Shown: in pieces, positions 1 to 5,326 of the stretch
How positions within the stretch are numbered: the first letter of the stretch is position 1
Layout of the letters: every line of letters begins with the position of its first letter
Assembly (NCBI GenBank): GCA_047972415.1
Contig: JBKEAN010000197.1
Span: forward strand, 1-5,326
Length of the DNA: 5,326 bases
Direction: 5' to 3'
Source: Mangrovibacterium sp047972415
Lineage (GTDB): Bacteria > Bacteroidota > Bacteroidia > Bacteroidales > Prolixibacteraceae
Program-made: the position numbers and the translations under genes
Notes under the pieces: generated by a model
What the model was told of the DNA's origin: nothing
What the model saw: the letters and a program-made list of their open reading frames with translations, nothing else
Database searches by the model: none

Positions 1-1
1 A

Positions 2-217
2 ATTGTGCTGAGCAATTTTAGCCATGCAGAGGCGTACCAGTTTAGCTTGAAGCTCGACCCCGAAACCATAACAGCCTGGGAACTTGCCCCCGGCAATTAT
101 ACCTTAACCGACCAGCTCGGCGAACGCCGCAACTACCACTTACAGGTGAACGAAACGGGCGCACAGCTTGCCGTTGCGCTTGCCCCACTACAATCGTTGA
201 TACTAGCGCTTGATTAA
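2..217 (+). CDS. C-terminal end of a probable glycoside hydrolase (alpha-amylase-like), 5' truncated by the window
   Basis: The frame is open from the left edge (codons from base 2) to a TAA at 215-217, so these 71 codons are the tail of a larger protein. A GTG at base 5 is only an internal valine. The tail alternates short beta-strand-like stretches with turns and ends in PLQSLILALD just before the stop. This is how the C-terminal antiparallel beta-sandwich of GH13 alpha-amylase-type enzymes usually finishes: an NFS near the start of the domain, a 'PGNYTLTDQLG' turn, and a terminal 'PL.S.I' strand. The catalytic barrel is outside the window, so no active-site residue can be seen and the family is an inference. 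Another carbohydrate-active enzyme with a similar C-terminal sandwich is possible. It converges on the minus-strand PH-domain gene, 80 bp away. Confidence 0.5.
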   Translation: MVLSNFSHAEAYQFSLKLDPETITAWELAPGNYTLTDQLGERRNYHLQVNETGAQLAVALAPLQSLILALD

Positions 218-218
218 G

Positions 219-257
219 GCAAAACCAATTAACGGAAAACCCGGTTTGCTACGTTTT
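219..257 (+). terminator. Weak candidate terminator after the glycoside hydrolase
   Basis: GCAAAACC (219-226) can pair with GGTTTGC (243-249) with one bulged A and a 16-nt loop, and a run of five T follows at 253-257. The stem is imperfect and the gap between stem and T-run is three bases, so this is only a plausible intrinsic terminator for the plus-strand gene ending at 217. I saw no better candidate for either convergent gene in 218-297. Confidence 0.25.
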
Positions 258-297
258 TGCGGCTTTCTATTATTCGGATGGGCTGCACCCGACTGTT

Positions 298-723
298 TTA
301 CCCCTGCCGTTTCTTTTTCTTCGGAATAAATTGAATGGCCGGGTTTATGTGTTTGAGCGCATGTACAAAATCGGCTTTATTCGCTGGCGAAACCAGTACC
401 GGGTACCGCTTGCCGTGGTAAATGGCGAGCCTGTCGAGCGATAGTGCCGGGGCGCTTAGCGGGTTGTTGGTTTCTTCAATTTTTGTAATCGTGCTTATTT
501 CAATGGTGAGGTTGATAATAAAAAACGACTTTATGCATAAGCGGTTCCCGTCAATTAAATAATAGGTAGTTCGGAACAACCAAACAATAAAGGCGCTTGT
601 AAGCAAAATAACAAGCAAACCATCCCAGGCTTGCTGCGTGAGCATAAGAATAGCTGAACCGCCCAAAACTATCATCAAAAAAGCGACAATTCCCAAGCTT
701 ATTTTCGACGGATATTTAATCAT
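298..723 (-). CDS. Small membrane protein with bacterial PH domain (YyaB-like)
   Basis: This 141-residue protein has two predicted transmembrane helices close together (about residues 9-28 and 35-51). A cytosolic beta-rich domain follows (about 52-132), and the C-terminus is strongly basic (KKKKRQG). The soluble part has the pattern of the YyaB-like bacterial PH family: 'TTYYLIDGNRLCIKS' right after the second helix, 'I.TI.KIEETNNPLSAPALSLDRLAIYHG' in the middle (95-99 is the SLDRL signature), and 'VSPANKADFVHALKHINPAIQ' at the end. Length and order fit complete members. Function is not established for the family; membrane-anchored regulatory or scaffolding roles are guesses. ATG at 723 is the only ATG after the in-frame stop at 756-754, which supports the start. 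It reads away from the DUF6261-like gene and is convergent with the hydrolase, so it is probably its own transcription unit. I see no clear promoter motif upstream. Confidence 0.8.
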   Translation of the reverse strand: MIKYPSKISLGIVAFLMIVLGGSAILMLTQQAWDGLLVILLTSAFIVWLFRTTYYLIDGNRLCIKSFFIINLTIEISTITKIEETNNPLSAPALSLDRLAIYHGKRYPVLVSPANKADFVHALKHINPAIQFIPKKKKRQG

Positions 724-983
724 GGAGTTGATGGTTAATTTAGAACGAATGGACTATCGCAAAAAGAACAGACATCCACAAATTACACAAATTTGACTCA
801 TAATCAGCTACCGATAGGTTCAATTTAGTTTCATTCTACAGAATATGGTAATTATGCTTGTTCTTTTTCCATTAAAATACACCGTTCGTAATTCGTTAAA
901 ACAAGCAATTGGCTGTTTTCGGGCTTTAATGATAGCTTGAAGGCGATAAAACAGGCCAAAAAACATCGTTATTAATTTTTCAG
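724..983. other. Gene-free divergent intergenic stretch before the repeat array
   Basis: This A/T-rich region lies upstream of the minus-strand PH-domain gene and must hold its promoter, but I found no exact TAnnTTTG on the minus strand. There are no substantial open frames. An imperfect hairpin can form at 898-919, with AAAACA pairing to TGTTTT. The sequence from about 898 to 960 (A-run, GC, 'ggct', T-run) looks like a further eroded form of the repeat units that start at 984, but the match is too weak to count copies. Confidence 0.4.
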
Positions 984-1380
984 AAAAAGCAAAACCACGT
1001 AAAAACAGTTTTTATAAAATTATAAAAAGCAAAAACGCGTAAAAATAGTTTTTATAAAATTTTAAAAGCTGAAATACAAGAAAGCAGGCTTTAAAGAAAT
1101 TTTAAAACCTCGAAAATGCAAAAAGTTGCGTTTTATAGTTTTAAAAAAGGGCAAAAACACACCAAAAAGCACTTTTATAAAATTATAATGCCCCGAAAAC
1201 GCAAAAAAACGCTTTTTATAAAACAAGAAAGCCCCGAAAACGCAAGAAGTTGGCTTTTCAATAATTTAGAAAGCCACGAAAACGCATTTAGCAAGCTTTT
1301 CAGTACTCCAGAAATGCCAAAATATGGTTCCGGTAGGCTATCTGAAAAATAAACAGGGCAAAAAAAGTTGGTTTAGCAGC
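984..1380. repeat. Degenerate tandem repeat array, about 10 units of about 40 bp
   Basis: Units starting at 984 and 1024 are exactly 40 bp apart and match at 36 of 40 positions; a third, weaker unit starts at 1064. Further right the phase can be followed by the anchor CGAAAACGCA, present exactly at 1194-1203, 1235-1244 and 1277-1286 and with one change at 1111-1120, and by looser copies near 1151, 1317 and 1358. Spacings run from 39 to 44 bp. Four units carry the perfect palindrome TTTTATAAAA (1010-1019, 1050-1059, 1173-1182, 1214-1223). A typical unit is A-run, GC-containing anchor, A-run, GC, T-run, palindrome. Unit lengths that are not multiples of three, together with the very A/T-rich content, argue against coding. 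No insertion-sequence ends, transposase or CRISPR-like constant repeats were seen. It sits between the PH-domain gene and the DUF6261-like gene; its function is unknown. Confidence 0.8.
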
Positions 1381-1617
1381 AAAAACAAGCCCGGCCTGGC
1401 AAGGATAACAATAGCAGGAAAAAGCAAACTATTTATTTAAAATTCAGGGCAATATGTTGTTATCGAATCATTGGAATGTCGTAACTTTTCATCGGTAAAC
1501 GAAACAAGCTATTGATAGCAGGCTTTACGCGCCGGGCAGTACCCTACAAACCTAGCCCTGTAAAAGGCAGGTGCAACGATGTATGTGATGAAGATAACAA
1601 TTTTAAAAACGTAGCAA
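1381..1617. other. Gene-free leader region of the DUF6261-like gene
   Basis: No open frame of note lies here. The start still has A-rich pieces resembling decayed array units up to about 1435. The best promoter-like site is TAACTTTT at 1482-1489, one base off the Bacteroidota -7 form TAnnTTTG, with a TTG at 1457-1459 upstream at roughly the expected spacing. If real, it would give a leader of more than 100 nt for the gene starting at 1618. I found no recognisable riboswitch or strong structure in that leader. Confidence 0.25.
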
Positions 1618-2406
1618 ATGAAGGTAGAAAAACTTAGTGCGAACTGTAAAAATACCGAAGCCAACGCTGGCGCGGGGCGTATGGGTAAGGCTTTTACAAA
1701 AAGTGCGCTGGCAAATAACCCGCAAATGGGAGGCTTGTTTGCATTGATTAATCAAAAAAACGCGGAGCTAACCCTGGCCATCAAACGGAAGAAAGCACAA
1801 TCGGAATTAAAGGTAAAAGATGAGGCGCGCGATGCAGCCATCCGCGCATTATTCGGCTTTGTCGAAGGTTCGTGCAATCATCCCCAAAAGGCTGTTGCCA
1901 ACGGGGCCAATACCCTCTTAACCCGGTTAAAACACTACGGGCGCAGCATAACCGTTGCCAGTTACGATAGCGAAAGCTCGCTGGTGGGCTCGCTCCTGGC
2001 CGACATGGAAGAAAACGATATGCAAGCCGCCATTGCCGCTGTACCAGGCGTGGCCGAACTGCTTGCCGAAGTACAGCTAGCCGAGTCCGAATTCGAAACA
2101 AGCCACTTGAACTTTCAGGAGTCCCAATCGAAAGACAAGAAAAAGCAAAATGCGACAACGCTGAAGGCTGAGCTTTTGGTGCTGATAAACGACAACCTGA
2201 TTACCTACTTAAACGGGATGCTGGTTGCCGACCCCGCAACTTACGCCGATTTTGCAGCCGTAATAAAGCAAATTATCGACACCATTAACGAAAACGTGCA
2301 CAAACGCGGCACATCGGGCCCAAAGGACGATGACGATAATGACGACGATGCCGATAGCGACGACCCGGAAACAACCGATGACGATAACGGCCCGGATACA
2401 ATCTAG
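1618..2406 (+). CDS. DUF6261-like protein with Asp-rich C-terminal tail
   Basis: This 262-residue soluble protein has no signal peptide or membrane helix. It is largely helical. Residues about 1-66 are a polar, Lys/Asn-rich N-terminal part. Residues about 67-172 contain 'KVKDEARDAAIRALFGFVEGSCNHPQKAVANGANTLL', 'LKHYGR' and 'SLVGSLLADMEE' followed by a charged, probably coiled helix 'LLAEVQLAESEFETSHLNFQES'. A last helical part runs from about 176 to 229. This layout (a 'DEA.RA...FV' helix, then a Tyr-Gly turn, then an alternating-charge helix) recalls DUF6261, a Bacteroidota family without assigned function; the match is from pattern memory. The tail, residues 237-260, is unusual, with 14 Asp in 24 residues. 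Start: ATG 1618 is the first start after an in-frame TAG at 1612. The gene seems monocistronic, with a strong terminator right behind it and the repeat array upstream. I cannot assign a function. Confidence 0.65.
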   Translation: MKVEKLSANCKNTEANAGAGRMGKAFTKSALANNPQMGGLFALINQKNAELTLAIKRKKAQSELKVKDEARDAAIRALFGFVEGSCNHPQKAVANGANTLLTRLKHYGRSITVASYDSESSLVGSLLADMEENDMQAAIAAVPGVAELLAEVQLAESEFETSHLNFQESQSKDKKKQNATTLKAELLVLINDNLITYLNGMLVADPATYADFAAVIKQIIDTINENVHKRGTSGPKDDDDNDDDADSDDPETTDDDNGPDTI

Positions 2407-2437
2407 TATGCTTCTTAATAATAGCCTGTTTTGGGAA

Positions 2438-2465
2438 GGCCGGGCGAAAGCCCGGTTCTTTTTTT
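2438..2465 (+). terminator. Strong intrinsic terminator of the DUF6261-like gene
   Basis: CCGGGC (2440-2445) pairs perfectly with GCCCGG (2450-2455) around a GAAA tetraloop, and two G-T pairs can extend the stem (2438-2439 with 2456-2457). Seven T follow at 2459-2465. It lies 31 bp after the TAG at 2404-2406 and separates this gene from the sigma-factor locus downstream. Confidence 0.9.
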
Positions 2466-2536
2466 GCCAATAAAAGAGAGGATTACCGGCGGCCCTTGAA
2501 GCACGGCAATGCCAAAAAAGAACATGCAATTTGTTC

Positions 2537-2579
2537 CGGGGCTTGCAACATAAAACCCGCTGCCCCGTGCGTTTTCGCA
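2537..2579. other. Two adjacent inverted repeats between the terminator and the sigma gene
   Basis: CGGGGC (2537-2542) pairs with GCCCCG (2562-2567) around a 19-nt loop. It is directly followed by TGCG-TTTT-CGCA (2568-2579), a perfect small hairpin. The rest of 2466-2694 shows no gene that I can support. These could be structure in a leader RNA or a decayed gene remnant; the evidence is base-pairing alone. Confidence 0.3.
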
Positions 2580-2649
2580 ATGCTGCTGCTGGTTCTTTCA
2601 TCGGTTTTCGGGAGAGAGGCGTATTGAATGATATAAATTGTTGATGGAT

Positions 2650-2684
2650 TTTGAGTGGTGGTTAAATTAGTTCGTATATATTTG
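2650..2684 (+). promoter_or_regulatory. Candidate housekeeping promoter of the ECF sigma gene
   Basis: TATATTTG at 2677-2684 fits the Bacteroidota -7 form TAnnTTTG exactly. A TTTG at 2650-2653 could serve as the -33 element, although the 23-bp gap is on the long side. The ATG of the sigma gene follows at 2695, only ten bases after the -7 box, so the transcript would start only a few bases before the start codon. Confidence 0.45.
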
Positions 2685-2694
2685 AAAAACTATT

Positions 2695-3276
2695 ATGATT
2701 CAGACTTCTACTCAAACAGATTTGTTCCAGCTTAATTCACTCTGCGAGGGCAAGGAAAAAGCTTTTGATTACATTTTCCGAAAATATTACAAGGCGCTGT
2801 GTGCCCAAGCCAATTTATATGTTCGCGATTTGGATTTGGCTCAAAGCCTGGTGCAGGAATGTTTTCTGAAGCTTTGGGAAAACCGGGCAAACGCAACTCA
2901 AATTAACCAACTGAATTCGTATTTATCGTTTGTTGTTCGGAATCATTGTATCGACCACCTGCGCAAAAGCAAGACGAAGAAGCATACCGTTGAGCTTACC
3001 GAGGAGGCAGGCCTGGGCGAAGCTTCCGACTCGTTGCTACTCTCGCACGAGTTTGAAGAGCAGTTGGTTGAAGCGCTCGCTTCGTTACCCGGCCGCTGCC
3101 GCGAAGCTTTCGAGTACAGCCGTTTCGAAGGCATGACCTATCCCGAAATTGCCAAGCAGATGAATATTTCGGTAAAAGCCGTTGAGGCGCTGATGAGCCG
3201 TTCGCTCAAAATTCTTCGGGTAGAGCTGAAAGAATATATGCCTATGCTAGTACTTTTTCTCAAAATCTGCATTTAG
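2695..3276 (+). CDS. ECF-type RNA polymerase sigma factor (FecI-like, SusC-linked group)
   Basis: This 193-residue sigma-70 family factor contains only regions 2 and 4. Region 2 covers about residues 23-92: 'AFDYIFRKYYKALCAQA' , then 'DLAQSLVQECFLKLWENR' (core-binding helix, with the family's 'D.AQ..VQE.F..LW' pattern), then 'LNSYLSFVVRNHCIDHLRK' for -10 recognition. Region 4 covers about 123-180: 'LVEALASLPGRCREAFEYSRFEGMTYPEIAKQMNISVKAVEALMSRSLKILR', a helix-turn-helix that reads the -35. The C-terminus ends in a hydrophobic stretch (MPMLVLFLKICI), common in this Bacteroidota group. The start is well fixed: an in-frame TGA lies at 2683-2685 and the next Met is at residue 146. It is followed 123 bp later by a FecR-type anti-sigma gene and then a SusC-like receptor, so it most likely directs transcription of that transport locus when its signal is present. 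The substrate is not deducible here. Confidence 0.95.
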   Translation: MIQTSTQTDLFQLNSLCEGKEKAFDYIFRKYYKALCAQANLYVRDLDLAQSLVQECFLKLWENRANATQINQLNSYLSFVVRNHCIDHLRKSKTKKHTVELTEEAGLGEASDSLLLSHEFEEQLVEALASLPGRCREAFEYSRFEGMTYPEIAKQMNISVKAVEALMSRSLKILRVELKEYMPMLVLFLKICI

Positions 3277-3350
3277 TCCGGTGAAATAAGCAAATTTCGG
3301 TTTTATCGGGAAACGTTAAATTTCATTAAAAAATAATCAGATTTTCGTGT

Positions 3351-3378
3351 AGGGTGTACTTCGTCGCTTTACGTCTAA
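3351..3378 (+). promoter_or_regulatory. Candidate ECF-dependent promoter of the fecR-like gene
   Basis: AGGGTGTA at 3351-3358 and CGTCTAA at 3372-3378 have the layout of a -35/-10 pair for an ECF factor. The gap from GGGTGT to CGTCT is 14 bp, and CGTC is a -10 core used by many ECF sigma factors. Transcription would start a few bases after 3380, leaving a leader of roughly 15-20 nt before the GTG at 3400. From memory, similar GGGTG...CGTCT blocks occur in front of fecR-like genes in Bacteroidota. No TAnnTTTG motif was seen in this gap. That the neighbouring sigma factor uses this site is inference. Confidence 0.5.
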
Positions 3379-3399
3379 GGTGTAAAACCTGAACTTAAA

Positions 3400-4446
3400 G
3401 TGAAAACTGACGATATAGAACATCTGCTGATAAAATCGTTCAGCGGTCAGGCTTCAAACGACGAGAACAAGCAACTGGCTGATTGGGCAGCTCATTCGGA
3501 AGAAAACATGCGCCAATGGGAATGCTATCGCAAGCTTTGGGGCGATTCACAAAGCTTACAATATTCCTGTCCCATCAACCTCGAAAAAGCACTGACGTTA
3601 ACTAAAAAACGCATCCCGCAATTCAACTTAAACCGGCGTTACTGGCGTTGGGCACAGCAAACTGCTGCTGTTTTAATCCTGTCGGTACTTTTTTCCTTTG
3701 TGATTAATTACATCAGCGGCAAACAAATGGCAGGCCCAGAACCAGCGCAACAAGTATTTTACCAGGAACTGAAAGCGGCATACGGAATACAAACCAAACT
3801 GGTATTGAGCGATGGCACCCAGGTTTGGCTCAATTCGGGCAGCTCGCTACGCTTTCCGCTTTCGTTTGGTGGCCAAACCAACCGCACGGTCGAGCTGACC
3901 GGCGAAGGCTATTTCGAGGTCCGTAAAGATGTCCTCCATCCCTTTATAGTTAAAACCGGAAACCTGGCTGTTAAGGTTTTGGGCACTACGTTCAATGTAA
4001 ATGCTTACGAAAATGAAGGGTATATCCGGGTGGCTTTGGTTGAGGGGAAAGTGAGCATTGAACAGCAGGTTGGCAGCAAAACCAGCGAGTTGTTGCAGTT
4101 AAACCCTTCGGAAGTAGCCGACTATAACCGCAGCGAAAATAAAATGGAATATTCAAAATCCGGTGATTTGGATTATTACACCGGCTGGAAGGATGGGAAA
4201 ATTATTTTCTCTGACGACCCTATGCAGGAAATGGTCCGCCGGCTTGAAAACTGGTACAATGTGGATATTGAAGTGGCCGATAAGCGTTTGCTCAATTACC
4301 ACTTCACCGCCACTTTCCACGGCGAAAGCCTCGACCAGGTTTTAAAATACCTCAGTTTATCGACTTCATTTCAATACCGCTTTGTACAGCTGACAGGTTT
4401 TGACGGATCTGATGGTGGCAAGCGGAAGATTGTATTATACCAATAA
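3400..4446 (+). CDS. FecR-type anti-sigma factor / signal transducer (inner membrane)
   Basis: This 348-residue protein passes the receptor signal to the ECF sigma factor encoded just upstream. Residues about 1-78 are the cytoplasmic sigma-binding part ('LLIKSFSGQASNDENKQLADW' and 'MRQWECYRKLW' are typical). One transmembrane helix lies at about 85-105 after an Arg/Trp-rich stop. The periplasmic FecR domain spans about 127-222 ('YGIQTKLVLSDGTQVWLNSGSSLRFP', 'VELTGEGYFEV', 'FIVKTGNLAVKVLGTTFNVNAY', 'VALVEGKVSI'). A C-terminal DUF4974 domain spans about 262-336 ('GWKDGKIIFSDDPMQEMVRRLENWYNVDIEV'), where the TonB-receptor STN domain is thought to dock. Length and order are those of a complete family member. 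The start is GTG at 3400: an in-frame TAA at 3376 leaves no earlier choice, and later Met codons would cut into the sigma-binding part. It is followed by 167 bp and then the SusC-like gene. Confidence 0.95.
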   Translation: MKTDDIEHLLIKSFSGQASNDENKQLADWAAHSEENMRQWECYRKLWGDSQSLQYSCPINLEKALTLTKKRIPQFNLNRRYWRWAQQTAAVLILSVLFSFVINYISGKQMAGPEPAQQVFYQELKAAYGIQTKLVLSDGTQVWLNSGSSLRFPLSFGGQTNRTVELTGEGYFEVRKDVLHPFIVKTGNLAVKVLGTTFNVNAYENEGYIRVALVEGKVSIEQQVGSKTSELLQLNPSEVADYNRSENKMEYSKSGDLDYYTGWKDGKIIFSDDPMQEMVRRLENWYNVDIEVADKRLLNYHFTATFHGESLDQVLKYLSLSTSFQYRFVQLTGFDGSDGGKRKIVLYQ

Positions 4447-4519
4447 AATTAAGACTACGCCCCCAGGAACCTAAACAAAACAGCCTATGTAGAATATTTC
4501 GTCCCAGCAGAAACAAAAA

Positions 4520-4557
4520 ACAGGAAAGTGTTGACGCACTTCCCTGTCAGCTTTTTT
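4520..4557 (+). terminator. Intrinsic terminator or attenuator between fecR and the SusC-like gene
   Basis: ACAGGAAAGTG (4520-4530) pairs with CACTTCCCTGT (4537-4547) at 10 of 11 positions (one A-C mismatch) around a six-base loop. After four bases, six T follow at 4552-4557. It starts 74 bp after the fecR stop and ends 56 bp before the receptor start. It could end the fecR transcript, or act as an attenuator if transcription runs through to the receptor gene. Confidence 0.75.
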
Positions 4558-4558
4558 C

Positions 4559-4588
4559 GCCTGAACCCCTATTCAGGCAAGCATTTTT
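4559..4588 (+). terminator. Second hairpin with T-run upstream of the SusC-like gene
   Basis: GCCTGAA (4559-4565) pairs perfectly with TTCAGGC (4572-4578) around a six-base loop. After five bases, a run of five T lies at 4584-4588. It begins one base after the T-run of the preceding terminator, so the two could be a tandem terminator, or this one could be a leader structure. Confidence 0.45.
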
Positions 4589-4603
4589 GTATTAACGAAT
4601 ACA
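4588..4603. other. Short inverted repeat just before the SusC-like start
   Basis: TGTATT (4588-4593) and AATACA (4598-4603) are perfect inverted repeats around AACG, ending ten bases before the ATG at 4614. It could be an operator half-site pair or an mRNA hairpin limiting ribosome access. No protein is known to me to bind this sequence. Confidence 0.35.
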
Positions 4604-4613
4604 TTTCAAATCT

Positions 4614-5326
4614 ATGAAAAAAAATCAACCAACGAGGAGTCTCGACAGAAAGAGGCTCTGGCTAAGAGTATTAATTATGATGAAGCTAAGCGTATTTTTG
4701 GTTTGTCTGTCTGTCTTCAGTGCTCTGGCAACAGACAGCTACTCGCAAAACACGAAGATTTCTCTTGTTCTGAAGAGAACGAGCATTAAAGCCGCTTTAA
4801 AGGAAATCGAAAACAACTCGAATTACCTGTTCCTCTACAACAACGATTTGATTAATGTGGACAAAATTGTAGATGTGGACGCAAATAACGAGAGCATTGA
4901 ATCGGTTTTGAATGAGCTATTCCAGGGCGAAGCAGTTAAGTATGTGGTCATGGATCGGCAAATTATTATTTCGCCCGATACCAGCGCGCCGCTACCGGCT
5001 GCCCAGGAGAGCAAAATTACCGGTACCGTGCGCGATAGCGGTGGGCAAACTCTACCGGGTGTAACCGTTGTCGTGAAAGGAACCACTAACGGTACCATTA
5101 CCGATATGGACGGAAAATTCAGCATTGCGGCCAAAGGAAGCGATGTGTTGGTTTTCTCGTTTGTGGGGATGCAAACGGTCGAGTTCGCTGCCAATAAAAC
5201 AGTGATTGATGTTACGATGCAAGACGAAACCATTGGTTTGGAAGAAGTGGTGGCTATTGGCTATGGAGTTGTTAAAAAAAGCGACGTTACCGGCTCCGTA
5301 GCGCGAGTTTCAGCAGAGGATATTCA
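4614..5326 (+). CDS. SusC-like TonB-dependent receptor with STN domain, 3' truncated by the window
   Basis: The frame stays open to the right edge, giving 237 codons of a protein normally about 1000-1200 residues long. Residues 1-39 form a signal peptide with a long basic n-region, a hydrophobic core at about 25-38, and a likely signal peptidase site after A39 (SALA). Residues about 48-120 are an STN (secretin/TonB short N-terminal) domain, used by transducing receptors to contact FecR. Residues about 134-204 form a carboxypeptidase-regulatory-like beta-sandwich ('ITGTVRDSGGQTLPGVTVVVKGTTNGTITDMDGKFSI', 'VFSFVGMQT'). The 'EEVVAIGYGVVKKSDVTGSVARVS' stretch (210-233) opens the plug domain; the beta-barrel lies beyond the window. 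The start ATG 4614 follows an in-frame TAA at 4593. A later start at Met22/23 would still keep the hydrophobic core but lose the n-region usual in relatives. It probably imports an oligosaccharide or similar ligand together with a SusD-like lipoprotein encoded downstream; the substrate is unknown. Confidence 0.95.
   Translation, partial: MKKNQPTRSLDRKRLWLRVLIMMKLSVFLVCLSVFSALATDSYSQNTKISLVLKRTSIKAALKEIENNSNYLFLYNNDLINVDKIVDVDANNESIESVLNELFQGEAVKYVVMDRQIIISPDTSAPLPAAQESKITGTVRDSGGQTLPGVTVVVKGTTNGTITDMDGKFSIAAKGSDVLVFSFVGMQTVEFAANKTVIDVTMQDETIGLEEVVAIGYGVVKKSDVTGSVARVSAEDI

Noticed and set aside
1116..1352. A 78-codon Lys-rich open frame inside the tandem array
   Set aside because: Its sequence simply reflects the A-rich units, the unit lengths are not multiples of three so the reading phase changes between units, and there is no recognisable domain.
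984..1380. CRISPR array
   Set aside because: The units are degenerate along their whole length, with no constant repeat alternating with unique spacers, and no cas gene is in the window.
1781..2158. A 125-codon minus-strand open frame
   Set aside because: It lies entirely within the DUF6261-like gene on the other strand and gives an Arg/Ser/Pro/Cys-rich shadow translation.
2209..2601. A 130-codon minus-strand open frame across the end of the DUF6261-like gene
   Set aside because: It is the antisense of the Asp-rich GAC/GAT codons, runs through the strong terminator, and its Val/Ile-rich run is only the complement of the acidic tail.
4466..4503. GGAAC (4466-4470) with CGTC (4500-4503) as an ECF promoter for the receptor
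   Set aside because: The gap of nearly 30 bp is far too long for a -35/-10 pair, and the motif does not match the block in front of fecR.
4600..4607. TACATTTC as a TAnnTTTG-type promoter of the receptor
   Set aside because: It has one mismatch, sits six bases before the ATG, and has no -33 element at a suitable distance.
4835..5233. A 132-codon minus-strand open frame
   Set aside because: It is antisense to the STN and carboxypeptidase-regulatory-like domains of the receptor, which are clearly the coding strand.

Overview
The window looks like a chromosomal segment of a Bacteroidota bacterium. It carries the ECF sigma factor / FecR-type anti-sigma / SusC-like TonB-dependent receptor arrangement, the receptor has an N-terminal STN domain, and one upstream site matches the Bacteroidota promoter form TAnnTTTG. 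The receptor leader (a long basic n-region, then an internal Met-Met-Lys before the hydrophobic core) recalls Marinilabiliales / Prolixibacteraceae proteins. That finer placement rests on memory of the family only.

Left part (1-723): the window opens with the last 71 codons of a plus-strand protein whose end resembles the C-terminal beta-sandwich of an alpha-amylase-type glycoside hydrolase. Convergent to it on the minus strand is a small two-helix membrane protein with a bacterial PH (YyaB-like) domain.

Middle part (724-2465): about 890 bp hold no convincing gene. This stretch contains a degenerate tandem array of roughly ten A/T-rich units of about 40 bp (984-1380). It is followed by a DUF6261-like protein with an Asp-rich tail, which ends at a very strong intrinsic terminator.

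Right part (2466-5326): an ECF sigma gene, a fecR-like gene with a GTG start, and the first 237 codons of a SusC-like receptor that runs off the window. In this design the outer-membrane receptor senses its substrate through the periplasmic STN domain, signals to the inner-membrane FecR protein, and so controls the sigma factor, which in turn activates the transport locus. A susD-like gene and polysaccharide-degrading enzymes would be expected just beyond the right edge, but none is visible here.

The less ordinary points are regulatory. A candidate ECF-type promoter lies between the sigma gene and fecR. Three consecutive hairpins, the first with terminator form, fill the fecR-susC gap. The only promoter-like motif near the sigma gene would give an almost leaderless mRNA. 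I did not find an obviously new multi-gene system; the tandem array and the DUF6261-like acidic protein are the least explained elements.
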